64,000 bases of DNA from Pelodera strongyloides (GCA_036852015.1 JAANDG010000165.1:62001-126000), one strand, 5' to 3'; positions 23,271 to 35,772 are shown, numbered from the stretch's first letter. Notes: a model not told the origin generated them from the sequence alone. Numbers and translations: made by a program.

Positions 23271-23561
23271 TGGGGTCTCGATGTATGGCAAAAACAGGGC
23301 ATTTTGCTTCCAAGTATCAAATGTGCATCTCGTGTACGATTTTGCATACACCTTTGAAAGTTAGAAAATGCACCATTGATAATACTAGAGGAGGCGAAAA
23401 TGCACAGTTTATGCACGATCGAAAAAAAATGGTCTTGTGGCTACCGCCGCGGGACCATTTTTTGGCGGTCTGTAGATGTTCTCGTGTAGTGCCAATATAC
23501 GGTAATTAAAGCCATACTTGGAAGCAAAAATCTGCAAATTTTGCCATACATCGAGACCCCA
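23271..23561. mobile_element. 291-bp MITE, copy 1
   Basis: Perfect terminal inverted repeats TGGGGTCTCGATGTATGGCA at both ends. No coding capacity. A second copy of exactly the same length lies at 30336-30626 and is nearly identical. The flanks suggest TTA as a possible 3-bp duplication in this copy, not confirmed in the other. Confidence 0.85.
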
Positions 23562-23888
23562 TTATGATTCTATTTTTCAACATGCATACGCATAAACAGA
23601 ATTGATAAGTGTTCAAGATTCGGGTACCCCCGGAGATGAACCAAGAAAGAAGTAGCCACAACGTGCAAAATATAAGGACAATGTTTTGGTAACAAGTTTT
23701 GGTAGCACTATTTATCATAAATGTCTTACCCGTAACAATTCACGCCTTCTAAACGACTACTACCAAATTATTCGCGTATGAATAAGCGACTTGCGGAAGC
23801 AGAAAGAACTACTTTGTTGAATTTACTACGAAGAAGAAGAAGAAAAGAGGGCCAGTTTTTTGTTGACATTTACAGAAACTAGTACAAA

Positions 23889-23952
23889 CAATCAGAAAGA
23901 GAGAATGAGAGAGAGAGAGAGATAGAGAGATAGAGATAGGGAGATAGAGGAA
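23889..23952 (+). repeat. GA-rich microsatellite
   Basis: GAGAGAGAGAGATAGAGA-type purine tract. Confidence 0.8.
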
Positions 23953-25377
23953 GAGGTTGCCTGGAGAATGATGAGAGTGACATACAGGCGCGCGTGGAGA
24001 CGGAGAGTTCGCAGCAAACACAAATGTGAAGCTAAATCAAACTAAATATAGCGGTGATTTCATCAGACAATGATGTCGACTTAGCCTAGCCAGTAATCAG
24101 GCGTTGGAAAACTCGAACAATTATTTTCTAAGAAAAATTTCAAGTTTCGAATAATTTTATAGAACAAGAACGATCACGGACTCACTAACGGAGGAGTCAA
24201 ACCAATGACAAATTTCACGTGCGATAAGCATCCCACACTTTTATGATTAAATCATTCACTCAAGCTTGCGCCAGGAATACAATACTGAAGCATCTGGCCC
24301 TCGAGGCCCAAGAGACCCACGTGGGCCCAAGAGGAGGCCCACGAGAATCCGTGTTCTATTTCCTTTTTTTCTATCAAAAGTTTATATTGTGAATTCTCTC
24401 CTCCTCTAAAAGAACATGAGAAAATGCGCACCTTGATAAGTGAAACCGAATCCAGTGTTCCCATTATTCACATGGGAAGGCGATCTGATTTGGTTCCGAG
24501 AAAAGAAGAAAGTCTGAAAAGAATTCATAAGAAGTTACTCATAGAAACGTGACCCTATCGGAACCGCCTCAATTCGGACACACACGAACACAGCTAGTTC
24601 GGAGGGTACCTTTTGGTTTACGAGCTCACAGCAATTACCCCAAGAGCTTTCTTCTTTGTTCCTACGACTCGTTGATCCAATAAACATTTATTATTATAAT
24701 TTGGAGAGCATTTGCACAGGTTTTCGAACTAACACAAATCAACTCCAATTCAAGTAAGCTTATCATTAAATGATTCTAAGAGGAATACAGTCGCAAGCCT
24801 ACAGCTACATAAAATGAATGATGGACGAGGTTATACAAAAGGTAAAAGGTGTAAGTTATAAATTCTCTGACACTTATATTTATGTATATCGCATGAATGT
24901 TGACATGGGCACAAACACCTTTTTATAGTTTTTGACTCTGCAAAAATGAAATATTTCAGCTAATAAACTAACCTGAGGAAATGAGATCACATTTGTAAAT
25001 ACAGTAATTACAAAGATTATTCTTGAAAGCATTTTGTAGGGTTGAGTTCAGATTCAGATTCATTGAACGCTGCTTTCTCGTTCTCCGTTTAAAAGAGAGG
25101 TTTCCCTCGGAGAGTGCCGACAAGCAGAGACAATGGGGCGGAGTCTACTGATAGATGTTCACAGGAAGAGAGTGAGAGAAGTAGAGAGGATTGAAATAGA
25201 GAACATAGAGTAGTGTAAATATAACTCTACTATACAAATATCTATATCTTACGTAGCATAATAAAAGCAACTGAAGAGAAGAGTATTGTGAACATATTCT
25301 AGCGTTTCCATACAGGGTTTCAATGCACATGAACATGACAGTAACTTGTTCCGTAGATGTCCTGTCCCAGAGCATCT

Positions 25378-25664
25378 TCTCTGTTAATGAACTGCGATTT
25401 CGCACCGGAAAAGTGGGCTTTGCGAATTCGCACAGCAACCTTTCCAAATTCGCACCGGCAAAATACCCGGTGCGAAATCGCAGACTCCCATGTGCTCTGC
25501 GAATTCGCACCGAAAAACGTGAAAAAACTTTCCCCCCTCTTCGCAGTGCCTGCTCTCTCGCCTAGGATTTTGCACTGCGAATTCGCACCAGAAATACTGC
25601 GAATTCGCAGAGCAAGAAATCCGAAAAGAATTTTTGGTTCCGGGGCGAATTCGCAGAACAACAT
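25378..25664. mobile_element. TGCGAATTCGCA-palindrome repeat, copy 2 (intact)
   Basis: Same family as 18894-19749 but without the inserted element. It has four exact TGCGAATTCGCA palindromes and several one-base variants in under 300 bp, plus a central pyrimidine stretch. No coding capacity. Confidence 0.75.
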
Positions 25665-26018
25665 GCGTCGAGCTCCGGGTGACAAATCGCTCGATGTATT
25701 CGGGATAGGACGGGTTGCAAATGATTTACACTCCCGGTGTTGGTTATCTTGGATTTTCATTTATTCAGCTTGAGCGTCTAGCGTTTAACAACATTTTTCA
25801 ATTTTTACAAATGTTGTTTTCATCACCGATGTAAGTCTTGTCTACTCTGTAGCTTCCTAGCCAATATTTGCTAGCTTAGTAAGTTCAGGTTCAAGTATAA
25901 TATAGAGGCCAACTATCGAATACTTTGTGACTCTTCAGTTATAAGTCAACATTACTAACCGGAAATCATTACCCGTTGTGTGTACAATCTAGTTTCTTCG
26001 GCTCAAGACAAACGCAAA

Positions 26019-26474
26019 TATGAAGCAATTAGTCCGCGTTCTCAAGATAATTACACAAGCAGTCACAAGATTTAGCCGCTTCTTGTAAGTGTAGCTGTAG
26101 TAGCAGAGTTTAGTGCACACTATAATTGTCTGTCATCTTGTGATCTTGTGTATGAACACTACTACGCCTTCAAGACTAGAAGAGAAGGAATACATTTTTC
26201 AATATGCCTGACAAACACTGAAGAAACAAAAAGGGATAATAAACTTAGGAATAGAAGAGTTCCTCTTCGTGAAAAAGATGACCTTCACAATCGATCTGGT
26301 AAAACATCAATTAAATCAAGTACATGGAACGAATTGCGGAAGGAGGTCTATCGTCCTACTTCTTCAATAATTGACAAACCATTCTTTAGCATCATCTGTA
26401 CTGTTTCTCCAAATGTATACGTATGCCATGGTAATTGGTTTATTGGTTGTCATCAATTCAATGACAGAATATGA
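26019..26474 (+). other. Unassigned plus-strand frames, possible small gene
   Basis: An ATG at 26019 opens 22 codons ending exactly at a GTAAGT donor. A 108-residue frame follows at 26148-26474. The end of this stretch resembles 18.64-18.67 kb (TATGATAC-GGACC-ATGTAG), hinting at a duplicated segment. No domain is recognisable. Confidence 0.25.
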
Positions 26475-26493
26475 TACGGACCAATGTAGGCCG

Positions 26494-26866
26494 AGTTGTG
26501 GCGCGTCAAAATAATGTCTACAATATGTTGCTGCGCGTCAAGCTAAACTCGTTGTAATTAGTAAAATGAGTGCTGCGAGCCACACTATTTTCTTGCACAG
26601 ATGTTGCGCACTAATTTATGTCATGATTTCTTTCACCAAAATTTTACTGTCAAAGTGTTTCTGGAAGACGCTTGCTGCTGCATCTACGCAAGAAAATGTT
26701 GTTGCTTGTCAAAATAAATAAATTTATGTGCGCTACACGCAGTGAATGTTGTGGCGCGTCAAAATAAACTAATGTCTACAATATGTTGCTGCGCGTCAAG
26801 CTAAACTCGCTGTAATTAGTAAAATGAGTGCTACGAGCCACAAATTTCTTCACAAATGTTGCGAAA
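26494..26866 (+). repeat. Direct repeat, two copies of about 120 bp
   Basis: 26494-26610 and 26749-26866 match closely from GTTGTGGCGCGTCAAAATAA through ATGAGTGCT-CGAGCCAC to ATGTTGCG. The block between them is unrelated. Confidence 0.8.
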
Positions 26867-27169
26867 CAGAGACTCCAAATAAATTTTATTTTATTTATTT
26901 ACAAAATTTGGAGAAGAGAATATCTTATGGGTGGCTTCAGTGAAATAAATGAAATACTAGATTATCACGTGCGAGAAAGATCGAAACGTATCAAAACATT
27001 GTGGTTGAAATAAATGTAATTTTCATGCAAATTCTAATTACTCATGGTGTTGTTTGCTCACAAATAGGTTGGTTCTATTATGTTCTTCTCTAGTTAAACT
27101 TTCATCATGGTTTTCGATATTGTTTTGTTGGATTTGTAAACTGTTCATTCATTATTGTGTATTTTGCAG

Positions 27170-27593
27170 TGCATTCGAACAGTTCTGTCACGTCCGGGAA
27201 GTAACAAAAAGCTGTGCTTCAGAAAGGGTAAGTCGATGTTAACCATTTTTACGCAATTTCTGAGAATCTTTTTGTCACTAATATTTGTAATAATAATAAT
27301 AATAATAATTTATTACACCACAAAGGTGCGCACAAACATACATAATTAAGACAATAAATACAGTTAAGACAGAAAAACGGTAATAAGGGACATAAGGTAC
27401 ATGTGTATAGGTAAGCGGAAATGCTGGGGCATCGAACAAAGGTAGTTAATATTATTCTGTGTTGTAGGGCGTTGCTATGCTTAATACGAGCAATAACAAT
27501 ATAGTGTTGATGTTGTTGGATTTCAGTTCTGAATCCTGCATGGACTGTATTCACAAGAAAATGGAAGGACTATGCCGACAACTCAAAGGATAC
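27170..27593 (+). CDS. Possible two-exon fragment, unknown protein
   Basis: Exons 27170-27227 and 27527-27593 both have good splice signals (TTTTGCAG/GTAAGT and TTTCAG/GTAAGT). They join in one frame as CIRTVLSRPGSNKKLCFRK followed by VLNPAWTVFTRKWKDYADN. An alternative frame of exon 1 with several cysteines does not join in phase. Neither start nor stop was found. Confidence 0.3.
27289..27311 (+). repeat. (TAA)n microsatellite
   Basis: Seven to eight consecutive TAA units, in the intron between the two candidate exons. Confidence 0.9.
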
Positions 27594-27615
27594 GTAAGTT
27601 TATGTCAGGTAAGTG

Positions 27616-27990
27616 AAAAAGCGATGACTCTCAAAAAGGATGAGTACGGCCCGGTCGGAAAGTGGACCTGGTCCGGACTCTTCTGAAAGATGTCCTTTTC
27701 TGGGCATTCGGGTCAGAGAGTCGGGGCCGGGCCATGAAAGGAACCAACAGTCTGGACCTGTGCCGGACCGGTCCAGCAGGGCGACCAATTCGGCTACGCT
27801 CGCCCGGGTTCTTGAGGGAGAGCGGCAGGACGCCCGTGGCTAGGTCTGAAGAGGCTGCAAGGAGGCATCCGAAGACGGGCGACAAAAGGTTGGTCGGACA
27901 TTCAGTGGGGACGAGGCCTTTTATGGGGACTGCTCCTCGTGGGAATGGTGGGTGGGTCCTTACTTTTGAATTATTGATTGATTAGCATTG
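27616..27990 (+). repeat. Dispersed repeat, copy 1 (retroelement-tail-like)
   Basis: Shares AAAAAGCGATGACTCT, GATGAGTACxGCCC, CATCCGAAGA, CATTCAGTGGGG and a terminal GATTGATTAGCATTG with 32909-33300. The two copies are diverged by indels, and the G/C-rich body contrasts with its surroundings. It resembles the 3' end of a non-LTR element, but no reverse transcriptase is seen. Confidence 0.6.
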
Positions 27991-28288
27991 AATGATAGAT
28001 ACTAGAGATACTAATGAGAGTTACCTACTGTGTGAGACAAAAACGGAGATTTGCCTGAATAACTATCGTGAATAATTATAATGGTTGGATTGTTCGGTGA
28101 CAGTTATCACCTAGTTGCATGACCATTAGGCATTACCTTGTGTTCCCTGCATATTCTCTAATAAAGCCTTTTTTTAATGTTGTGTTGATTGTGATTTTTT
28201 TATATCCTTGTTTTAATAAAGGCATGTGCCAGAGCAGTAGGACATACGGAAGCGATAAGAAGAATGAAAGGGACTCTGATATTCATAA

Positions 28289-28410
28289 GCCATATTCATC
28301 ACACGATTCTCTCGGGGAAATATTCCCTTGGGAGAGAAAATATCAATCGAAAGTGAGAGTCGTAAGAAAAGTCATATTTCCCTTTCGGGGAATCATGTAA
28401 TGAATATGGC
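28289..28410. mobile_element. 122-bp MITE-like inverted repeat
   Basis: The left arm starts GCCATATTCATCACACGATT and the right arm is its imperfect complement ending ATGAATATGGC, about 30 bp each, around a purine-rich centre. Confidence 0.65.
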
Positions 28411-29199
28411 CTCAGGTGACTGCTTTTCCCAAGGCAAAGCACCGGAATCGACATCACTCGTTTCTGAAATAATTCTCCACAAATTATGTTGATTTTATGA
28501 AGACTTCATCTTTATCATAATAATGATGACAACTTACAAAAAAATATTCGGTCGAAAATAAAATATGTTGCCGCGAAAACATCGTTGCGGAAAACAAGTA
28601 CATTTTGTGGAAACTTTCATGTATCATTAACTAAATCAAAACGAACGATTTGATTAGCTACGTACTCTTGGTCCATTGAGCCGTGTTAGCACTCATTATA
28701 TCATGTAAGCGCAAAAATCGCACATGCCTCGTAGAATTTGAAGTATTTTTTTTTGCAAATTGAAGATGTGAACGTGTTTTTAAAACGAAATACAGGTCGG
28801 TTTTTGAAATACATCGATTACACCAGCATTCTTATTCACCCTATGCAAATGAAGATAATTTAGAATAAAAAATCGGGCCGATTCGAGTAAATTAGCATAA
28901 ATACGTAAGAATTCAGTTGTCCACGGTGCGTTTCAGAAACCGGCTGGTATTTTCGCTTTAATGATTCACACTTCAAACCTAGCAGATTGATGCACTAACT
29001 GCAAGGATGTAGGAGCTTTATCGCACGTTGATTTTTGATATGTATACCAGGACCAGGACACGTCTGAATCGGTTCGAATATTTTGTATTCGGCCCATGTG
29101 CATAATAGTTTGTTGATACGAATTCTGTATTATCTGGTTTTTGGTAGCCTCAGACGGGACGTTCTATTATTATGGTTAGAACCATCCAAATTAATATGT

Positions 29200-29770
29200 T
29201 CATGTTGGGCGAATCGCCAGCGAAAATATTTTCACCGACGCTCTGTTCTTCTACTACACGTTTCCCGCGAAACAAAAATAAAGCCCGCGTTTCCTGGCAG
29301 GCTAGCACCCAATCCCACGCAATAAGAAAAGTCGCATGCTTCCTGACAGATTAGCGAATCATGTCCCGCAATTAAACAGTAGGCAAGGCCTAGTGTTAGC
29401 GGCAAGGTCCCTAATTAGCGCTCGCAATAAGGACGGAATCCCTCGTTTCCCGCTTGTTTGGGAGGAAACGTGGGATTACGATTACCGCTAAACTGCGAAT
29501 GAGGAACATAGGAACCTGCTGTCGAAAATAGTTTAACTGACTAATCCGCCTAGCGAAGATAATATTAATGACGAATCGCCTGGCGAAAATAACCAGTGGC
29601 GAACGGCTGGATGTTTAGTTAAAAACAGCGAAAACGTCTTGCGAAGTTAAATTTGTTCGCCTTGCGAAGGTGAATCGCCATTTGACTATTCGTCGCTGGT
29701 TGTTTTGTTAAAAACAGCAAAACGCCTGGCAAAATTGTTTCAGTTGGCGTTTCGCTGGTACCTTGGCTAG
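29200..29770. repeat. Degenerate repeats of CGCCTGGCGAAAAT type
   Basis: Recurring short motifs (AATCGCC, TGGCGAAAAT, TTAAAAACAGCGAAAACG) in both orientations. No unit boundary could be fixed. Confidence 0.45.
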
Positions 29771-29819
29771 CGTTTCTCCAAGGGAACGCAGTATTTACAC
29801 TCTCACCACAGGGACCACA

Positions 29820-31440
29820 TAATACACGTCCTCTACCGCATTAATTCGTTTTATTTACCACCTTTGTTTGATTACCAAGACACCATTTTTACACGTATAA
29901 TACTTGGATCGTAACATTCCGACATGTTAGATCGGTTTCATAGTGCACCAGGTTTACATTACCACCATTTGTATGGTCATTATTTTTGCAAGTTTCATAA
30001 TGTACTAGTTTGGTCGTACCGTTATTTTTAAACTTGATCACCTTGTATGGCATCATTGAACCATAGTACCATTCCATTGTAAAATATTACATTGTAATTC
30101 ATTCAGTCATTGTACCATTAGAAAATATCATGCAAATGTGCTTGCACCGAGTGAGCATATCGCATTTTTGGCTGGCATCCTTTTACTATCATATTGGGAT
30201 GCCTTTTTCATTGTGTTTAGTGTAAAATTTGACCGTACCACCATTTTTGTTCTGGCACCATTTTAACGTTTTAAACCGGCTTTACATGTGGTGCACCATT
30301 TTACCACATGACCTATCATAATTGGCTGCCCTTCATGGGGTCTCGATGTATGGCAAAAACAGCGCATTTTGCTTCCAAGTATCAAAAGTGCATCTCGTGT
30401 ACGATTTTGCATACACCTTTGAAAGTTAGAAAATGCACCATTGATAATACTAGACGAGGCGAAAATGCACAGTTTATGCACGCTCGAAAAAAAATAGTCC
30501 TGTGGCTACCGCCGCGGGACAATTTTTTGGCGGTCTGTAGTTGTTCTCGTGTAGAGCCAATCTACGGTAATTAAAGCCATACTTGGAAGCAAAAATCGAC
30601 AATTTTTGCAATACATCGAGACTCCATTACCATTTTATACATTTTTGGTGCACCATTTTAATTTACCATAAGACAATAACATCGTTGTTGTGCCTTTCGT
30701 ATTTGGTTGCCGTTTAATAATTTATTGCATCAGGGAGTTGCGCACTTTTACCATTTTTATACCAACTGTATGCTGCACTATTTTACATACCATTTTAGCG
30801 CTTACCACATTTGGCTGCCTTTTACTATTTTATACCTTTATGGTGTACCATTTTATTTTTACCATAACACCCTTTGTCGTATTTGACCGCCCTTTACCAT
30901 TCATTTTTATTCCAGCCCTTATGGTGCACCATTTTACATACCATTTTAGCGATTACCGTATTTGGCTGCCTTTTTCCTTTTTATTCCGGTTTTAGTGCAC
31001 CGTTTCACCATATTTCACCATACCGCCAGTTTTTGGCACCATTAAATTTTAGACAGTTTTTATGTATGGTGCACCATTTTACCATTAAAGACAACCTTAT
31101 CATATTTGGCTGCATTTTCCCATTTTATACTTTTATTTTGCGCCATTTTGATTTTATTTTACCATAACACCCTTTTTGTACTCTTCGTATTTTCTTATTT
31201 TTACCATTTTTATGCACATCATGGTTATGGAATTTTTACCGTTTTTATACCATCTCTATGGTGCACCATATTCTACAAACCATTTTACCCATTTTAATTT
31301 ACCATAACAGCGTTTTTGTGCCCGTACCCGGCTGCCTTTTTCCATTTTATACACCGTTTTTGCGCTTTTCGTATTTGACTGCCTTTCATACCGTCATGGT
31401 GCACCATTTTACATACCATTTTTGTACTGATATTTTTTTG
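29820..31440 (+). repeat. Degenerate satellite rich in CCATTTTA
   Basis: Tandem, strongly diverged units of roughly 100-130 bp containing TGGTGCACCATTTTACATAC, CATTTTAGCG and GTATTTGGCTGCC-TTT. The 291-bp MITE copy 2 is inserted in it. The frames found in it are Phe-rich artefacts of composition. Confidence 0.65.
30336..30626. mobile_element. 291-bp MITE, copy 2
   Basis: Same length and termini as 23271-23561, with a handful of substitutions, including one in the right terminal repeat (GACTCCA for GACCCCA). It lies within the CCATTTTA satellite, so it postdates that array. Confidence 0.85.
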
Positions 31441-32908
31441 GTTGCTAACACCGTATCCTTTCTTCATTGCCCCACATTTTCACACAGAAACATGTCGGTG
31501 GCCTCCACTGTCCGTTTCAGCACCACTGTATTAGTTACTTTTTGAAAATGCCACCATTTGACAGTAGCCAGTTTAGCTGAAAACATTTTGTTATAGCCGT
31601 CAACAAATGACCATTGTTCGAGTTTCCCGCCGTTTCCTTTCATTTTTTCTTGTATGGAGCAATCCTTTCCACAGCATTAACCTTAGTTTCCAATCTTTCT
31701 ACTCCCTCGTGTGAATTTACAGTAATTTCACAGTACCGACACCCACTCAACCAATCCCAAACATGTGAAAATACACAAAGGAAAATAAAAGGCGAAAGTA
31801 ACAAGTTTGTGCTTAGGGGTTTCTGCTCCTCGTCTTCTATATTTCTGCGTGATCCTTCAAGTATACATACACGGTCAGACCTGAAATAAATAAGAAGCGT
31901 GGTTCGTTAACACAGATAGACTGAAATCACACACAGAACGCATAATGGAATGGGTTTAGGATTTGCCTTCCTACCTTCACCAATGATTTTCTTGCCGCTC
32001 CCATTTGGCTCATTTGTTTGTGTGCACCGCTGACGGCGTCTTCATCTCATGTACTCAAGCGTGCCGTCTTGCAGCCTAGGATACGAACATCAGCTGCAGA
32101 ACCTTAAAGCGGTAGACAACCGGGTTTTTAAAACGTCTGTTGAGTAACAGCATTTTCATGCATCATCGGCAAATGAGCTAAAAACCTATCCGAATTCCAC
32201 CACATCCAGCGTAAATGCATAATCACCGTACGTTTCAAAAACCGGCCGTTATTTCGCTTTAAAAATGCGATCTCAGTATTTGTCTAAGAACTACAGAAAC
32301 TCAAAAAAGCTAGTATATCACACACAAACACGCTATCCAAAAAGCTATACGGAATAAGACAGGGCGAATTTTTCTTGGTGAATGGCTCGAACAACGATTT
32401 CAAGACATGGCAGACAAGCTGGCATCGGAGGTTGAAAGCTGAAAATGCATATATTTAAAATATTGCGTATTTTGAAGTAAATGGAAAAAATATAACTTTA
32501 GCGCTTATGCATAAAACTCATATCCCTTGGCATGCATAAGCCATAAGCGGAGATTTCACAGAAAATTTATTTATTTTAAGTGTGCAAACTGTTACTTCAA
32601 TAAACAGTCTAATAAGTCTAAGTTGTTATAAAGTACATATTTCAACATACCGTATATTCATCCTGATTGGCCCATGGAAATCAATTCGTCGCATGCATAG
32701 CGCCTCATTTGCCGTTAGTCTCCTTCATACGATTCTGCAGGCTTTACCTGGCAAGTATACATAATTAGTGACGTATCTGTGTGAGAGTAATGTGACTGGA
32801 AATCCATTTACTGAAAAAAGAAGCAAAATGAGCATTACAAAAAAAAATTGAAAAATTAAACCTGAAAATGCAATGATTAGTTTATAAATATAAAGTATAG
32901 AAAAGGAA
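31441..32908. other. Gene-free spacer
   Basis: No gene recognised. 32215-32280 resembles 28920-28990 (CGTTTCA-AAACCGGC-G-TATTT-CGCTTTA), a small dispersed repeat. Confidence 0.35.
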
Positions 32909-33300
32909 AAAGCGATGACTCTGAATAAAAAGCTGAAATTATTAGATTATGATGAGTACAGCCCATTAGGGAAGTAGACCTGAAATCCAGACAACTTCTA
33001 AAAGATGGCCTTCTCTTGGACACAGGGTTCAGAGAGAAAAGACTGAGACATGGAAAGAGGGTCAGTGCTAAACCTGTGCCTTCGTGGTCCAGCACCACGC
33101 CGTGGTGACTGACACTTTCCAGGGAACCGGACGGAGAATGCATACAGACATCTGTGTGCAGAAGTCAGCTACAAGACTGCATCCGAAGAAAGGCTCCAAA
33201 AGAGTTCGGCCAGGCATTCAGTGGGGGGTCATCCTTCACAAGGGACCCCTCCTCCCCTTGAAATGGGGGAAACACCCTTACTCTTAATTGATTAGCATTG
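32909..33300 (+). repeat. Dispersed repeat, copy 2 (retroelement-tail-like)
   Basis: Same landmarks and order as 27616-27990, ending in TTGATTAGCATTG. It is more degraded than copy 1, with many C-to-T and G-to-A differences. Confidence 0.6.
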
Positions 33301-33327
33301 CCTTTTATCTATTTATATATCTCTTCT

Positions 33328-33330
<3 letters not shown>

Positions 33331-33363
<33 letters not shown>
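33331..33363 (+). repeat. CT microsatellite
   Basis: TTCTCTTCTCTCTCTCTCTC-type run. Confidence 0.9.
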
Positions 33364-33939
33364 AAGTATCGCTCTTCCTCCCACCCCCCCCCCAATACAA
33401 CCTTCCCGGAGACGTGACTAAATGTCTATCATGATGGTACAGTACTCCTTCCCCAGCGCTTGATTCAAAGCCAAGTTGTCTTTCATTCAAAGGCTAAAAT
33501 TCGGCTTGCGAACACCATATTGAAAGGAAGGAACTACCGTTTTGCAATGCTGACTATGCCTCCACAGAGACTAGTCAATATTGTAAAAACCGACGTCAGA
33601 AATTGTAGGGAGCGAAAATTATGTTTCCTGTGTCGGGTAAATTCGTCCCAAACAAAATCCGAATTCGGCCAGCGAACGGATTCACGAGAATGTGAAAACG
33701 CACCTGGTTTCTAGAATCGAAATTGGCTGTGGTGACAACCGAAGCCAATTAGGATTACCCTTTCTGCCGCAGTACCTACCATATTTCTGTTTTCAAATCA
33801 GAAATATTCATCTAGAGGTAGGTACGTAGGTAGTAGGGAAAAAAATTATTTAATAAGATTGTACAACAGGGAAAACTAATATTGGATTGATAGCCTAACA
33901 GACTGAATGGCTAGTTTGCCTATTATCTAGCATAGAGTG

Positions 33940-34260
33940 ATGATGAAAATTAGAGTTAGTGTTACGTCAGAATTAGTAGAGCTAGTTTGGTTAATACATA
34001 AGAGTAAATGTTAGTGGTTAAGTTAGGAGTCAGAGTTAGGGTTAATCGAGCTAGTTAATAAGTTATGTTAGTTAATCTAATAGTGTTATATTGTTATGTT
34101 AGTGAATCAGTTGTTAGTATGTTATGTTAGTGAGAAATCAGTAGTCAGAATGAGTAGGGTTATCAATATGTTATGTTAGTGCTAATTGCAAGCAATAATT
34201 AGTAGGGTGAGTGTTAATTATGTTTAATCGATTAATAAGAGTCAGTTTAAGCGCATTTAA
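33940..34260 (+). repeat. GTTA(G)-rich degenerate repeat tract
   Basis: Irregular repeats of GTTATGTTAGT, AGTTAG and GTTAGGGTTAATCG. Too irregular to be a telomere array. Confidence 0.55.
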
Positions 34261-34510
34261 TGTGTCAAGAAGTAAATATCTAACGTTCCAGGTTCGTCTA
34301 TTAATTAGCATCCAACATACTGATCAAGCACACATCAAGAGTTAGGAAGAAATCCTCTTTCTCAAAAACGGGCATTTTCTTTCCTGAAACAAGGAATAGG
34401 AGAATATAAAAAGAAGGAGAATTACTCTGAGTAAAATACTTCTTCGGAAAATAACGGAATTCTCACAGTAGACAAACCCGTAATAAAAAAATTAGCATAA
34501 ACCAACCAAC

Positions 34511-34618
34511 CTTAGAAAGCGATCCATCACGTCCGGAGCAACATTCTTCCAGAGATGTCAGAATTGTTCGCTTCACAATAAGTAGACTCGATAAGGAGAT
34601 CTTTCTTCATTAATAAGC
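34511..34618 (-). pseudogene. Exon-like relic A of the amplified gene
   Basis: The minus strand has acceptor TTTTCAG and a CTAAG/GTTGG donor, but the 108-nt segment is closed by stops in every frame. It resembles 35535-35629: both start GC-TATTAA-GAAGA and end in T-TAAG before GTTGGTTG. Confidence 0.4.
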
Positions 34619-35534
34619 CTGAAAATTGAACAAATTAATTGCACATATTATATATGCATATACATCTTTATAAAAGTGAATTATTGTGACTGTAAATGGC
34701 ATTTTTAAATTTGCATCATAGTACTTTCACTACCTTAGTTTTGGACGTCTTAGGTAGGGATCCAGCATCCAAGTGGTGGGGGTTGTTATTGGTTGATCTG
34801 CCAGCTCCTTCTAGCCGCCGCGATTAGGCCACAGTGATAGAACATTTCTTGCGGACGCGATTATTGGAGGTCATAGCGGCGGTGGCTTCGTGCAAGTAGT
34901 TGAGCGAGTAGCAGTATGATTTTTTTAAACACAAACTCGGTCATTTATGCCCACATGGTGTCAAAAACCAGGTTCTGAGTCCATTTGTCACTGACTGGGA
35001 CTGGTGTATCTCATAGAATATTTCTCCATTCGATAGCTGTGTTAGGTGATCTCACAGGCACGTCGCGTCGTTCTAGCCACATCCAGGGTTTTTCTATTTT
35101 TCCAAGTTTCGATGAGCAATACGAAGAGTTGACATGAATCTCCATTCGAAACGTTGACGGACGTTGCATGGATGTTTCACACTGCTCTATCCCGCTCATT
35201 TTCTTGTGTAGGCTTTTTCTATAGCTTTTCGTAGGAACAAATGGGCGATCCCAATTCACCAATTATTTTTGTCGGCGCCACATATATCAAGTGACAATTT
35301 CCATTCTGAAATGTGACAGTTTGAGAACAGTTCTTGCTATTGAATGCATACATTTTGTCCTACACTAAACCAACAAAACAGATGCTCAAGTAAAACTTGT
35401 GACACAGTGATCACAACCCAAAACGACATCTTGCGGAATTCCGAACAAAAAAAAACGTTTCAAAGGTGGTTCGAGATTGGGGGCCGCATCCCGAACGCGC
35501 CCTAATGAGGACATAACTTGATGACTCAACCAAC

Positions 35535-35629
35535 CTTACAAAGCGGCATCTGCATATACAGAATACATCGTCAATCCTCTCAAAGAAGATGAAGTCATAA
35601 GGTCGTGAAGAAATATCTTCTTAATACGC
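35535..35629 (-). pseudogene. Exon-like relic B of the amplified gene
   Basis: Minus-strand acceptor TTTCAG and TGTAAG/GTTGG donor. One frame is open for 30 codons, then ends in TAA at the donor, just as in the 210-bp units. Confidence 0.4.
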
Positions 35630-35772
35630 CTGAAAGTTAACAATTAAAGATTACACAATTACAATTCGCAAAAGCAGCACACACAAAAAATGTAGATTTT
35701 CACCTCCCGTAATCGGCAGTTTAGGAAATTCCATGGTAATAAGAATGGTGTAGGAAAGGTTATAACACTAAC

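Larger units (their letters stand above)
22596..25377. other. Repeat-bearing spacer
   Basis: Holds a poly-C run, one 291-bp MITE and a GA microsatellite (listed separately) and possible 5' exons of the second glutaredoxin-like gene. A short Gly-Pro-Arg stretch near 24.3 kb on the minus strand is too short to call collagen. Confidence 0.35.

Noticed and set aside
24270..24340. Collagen exon (Gly-Pro-Arg repeats on the minus strand)
   Set aside because: Only four or five GXY triplets, ended by a stop, in a sequence that is a simple GGGCC-type inverted stretch.
33940..34260. Interstitial telomere repeat
   Set aside because: GTTAGG occurs only sporadically among irregular GTTA motifs; nematode TTAGGC is not tandemly repeated.
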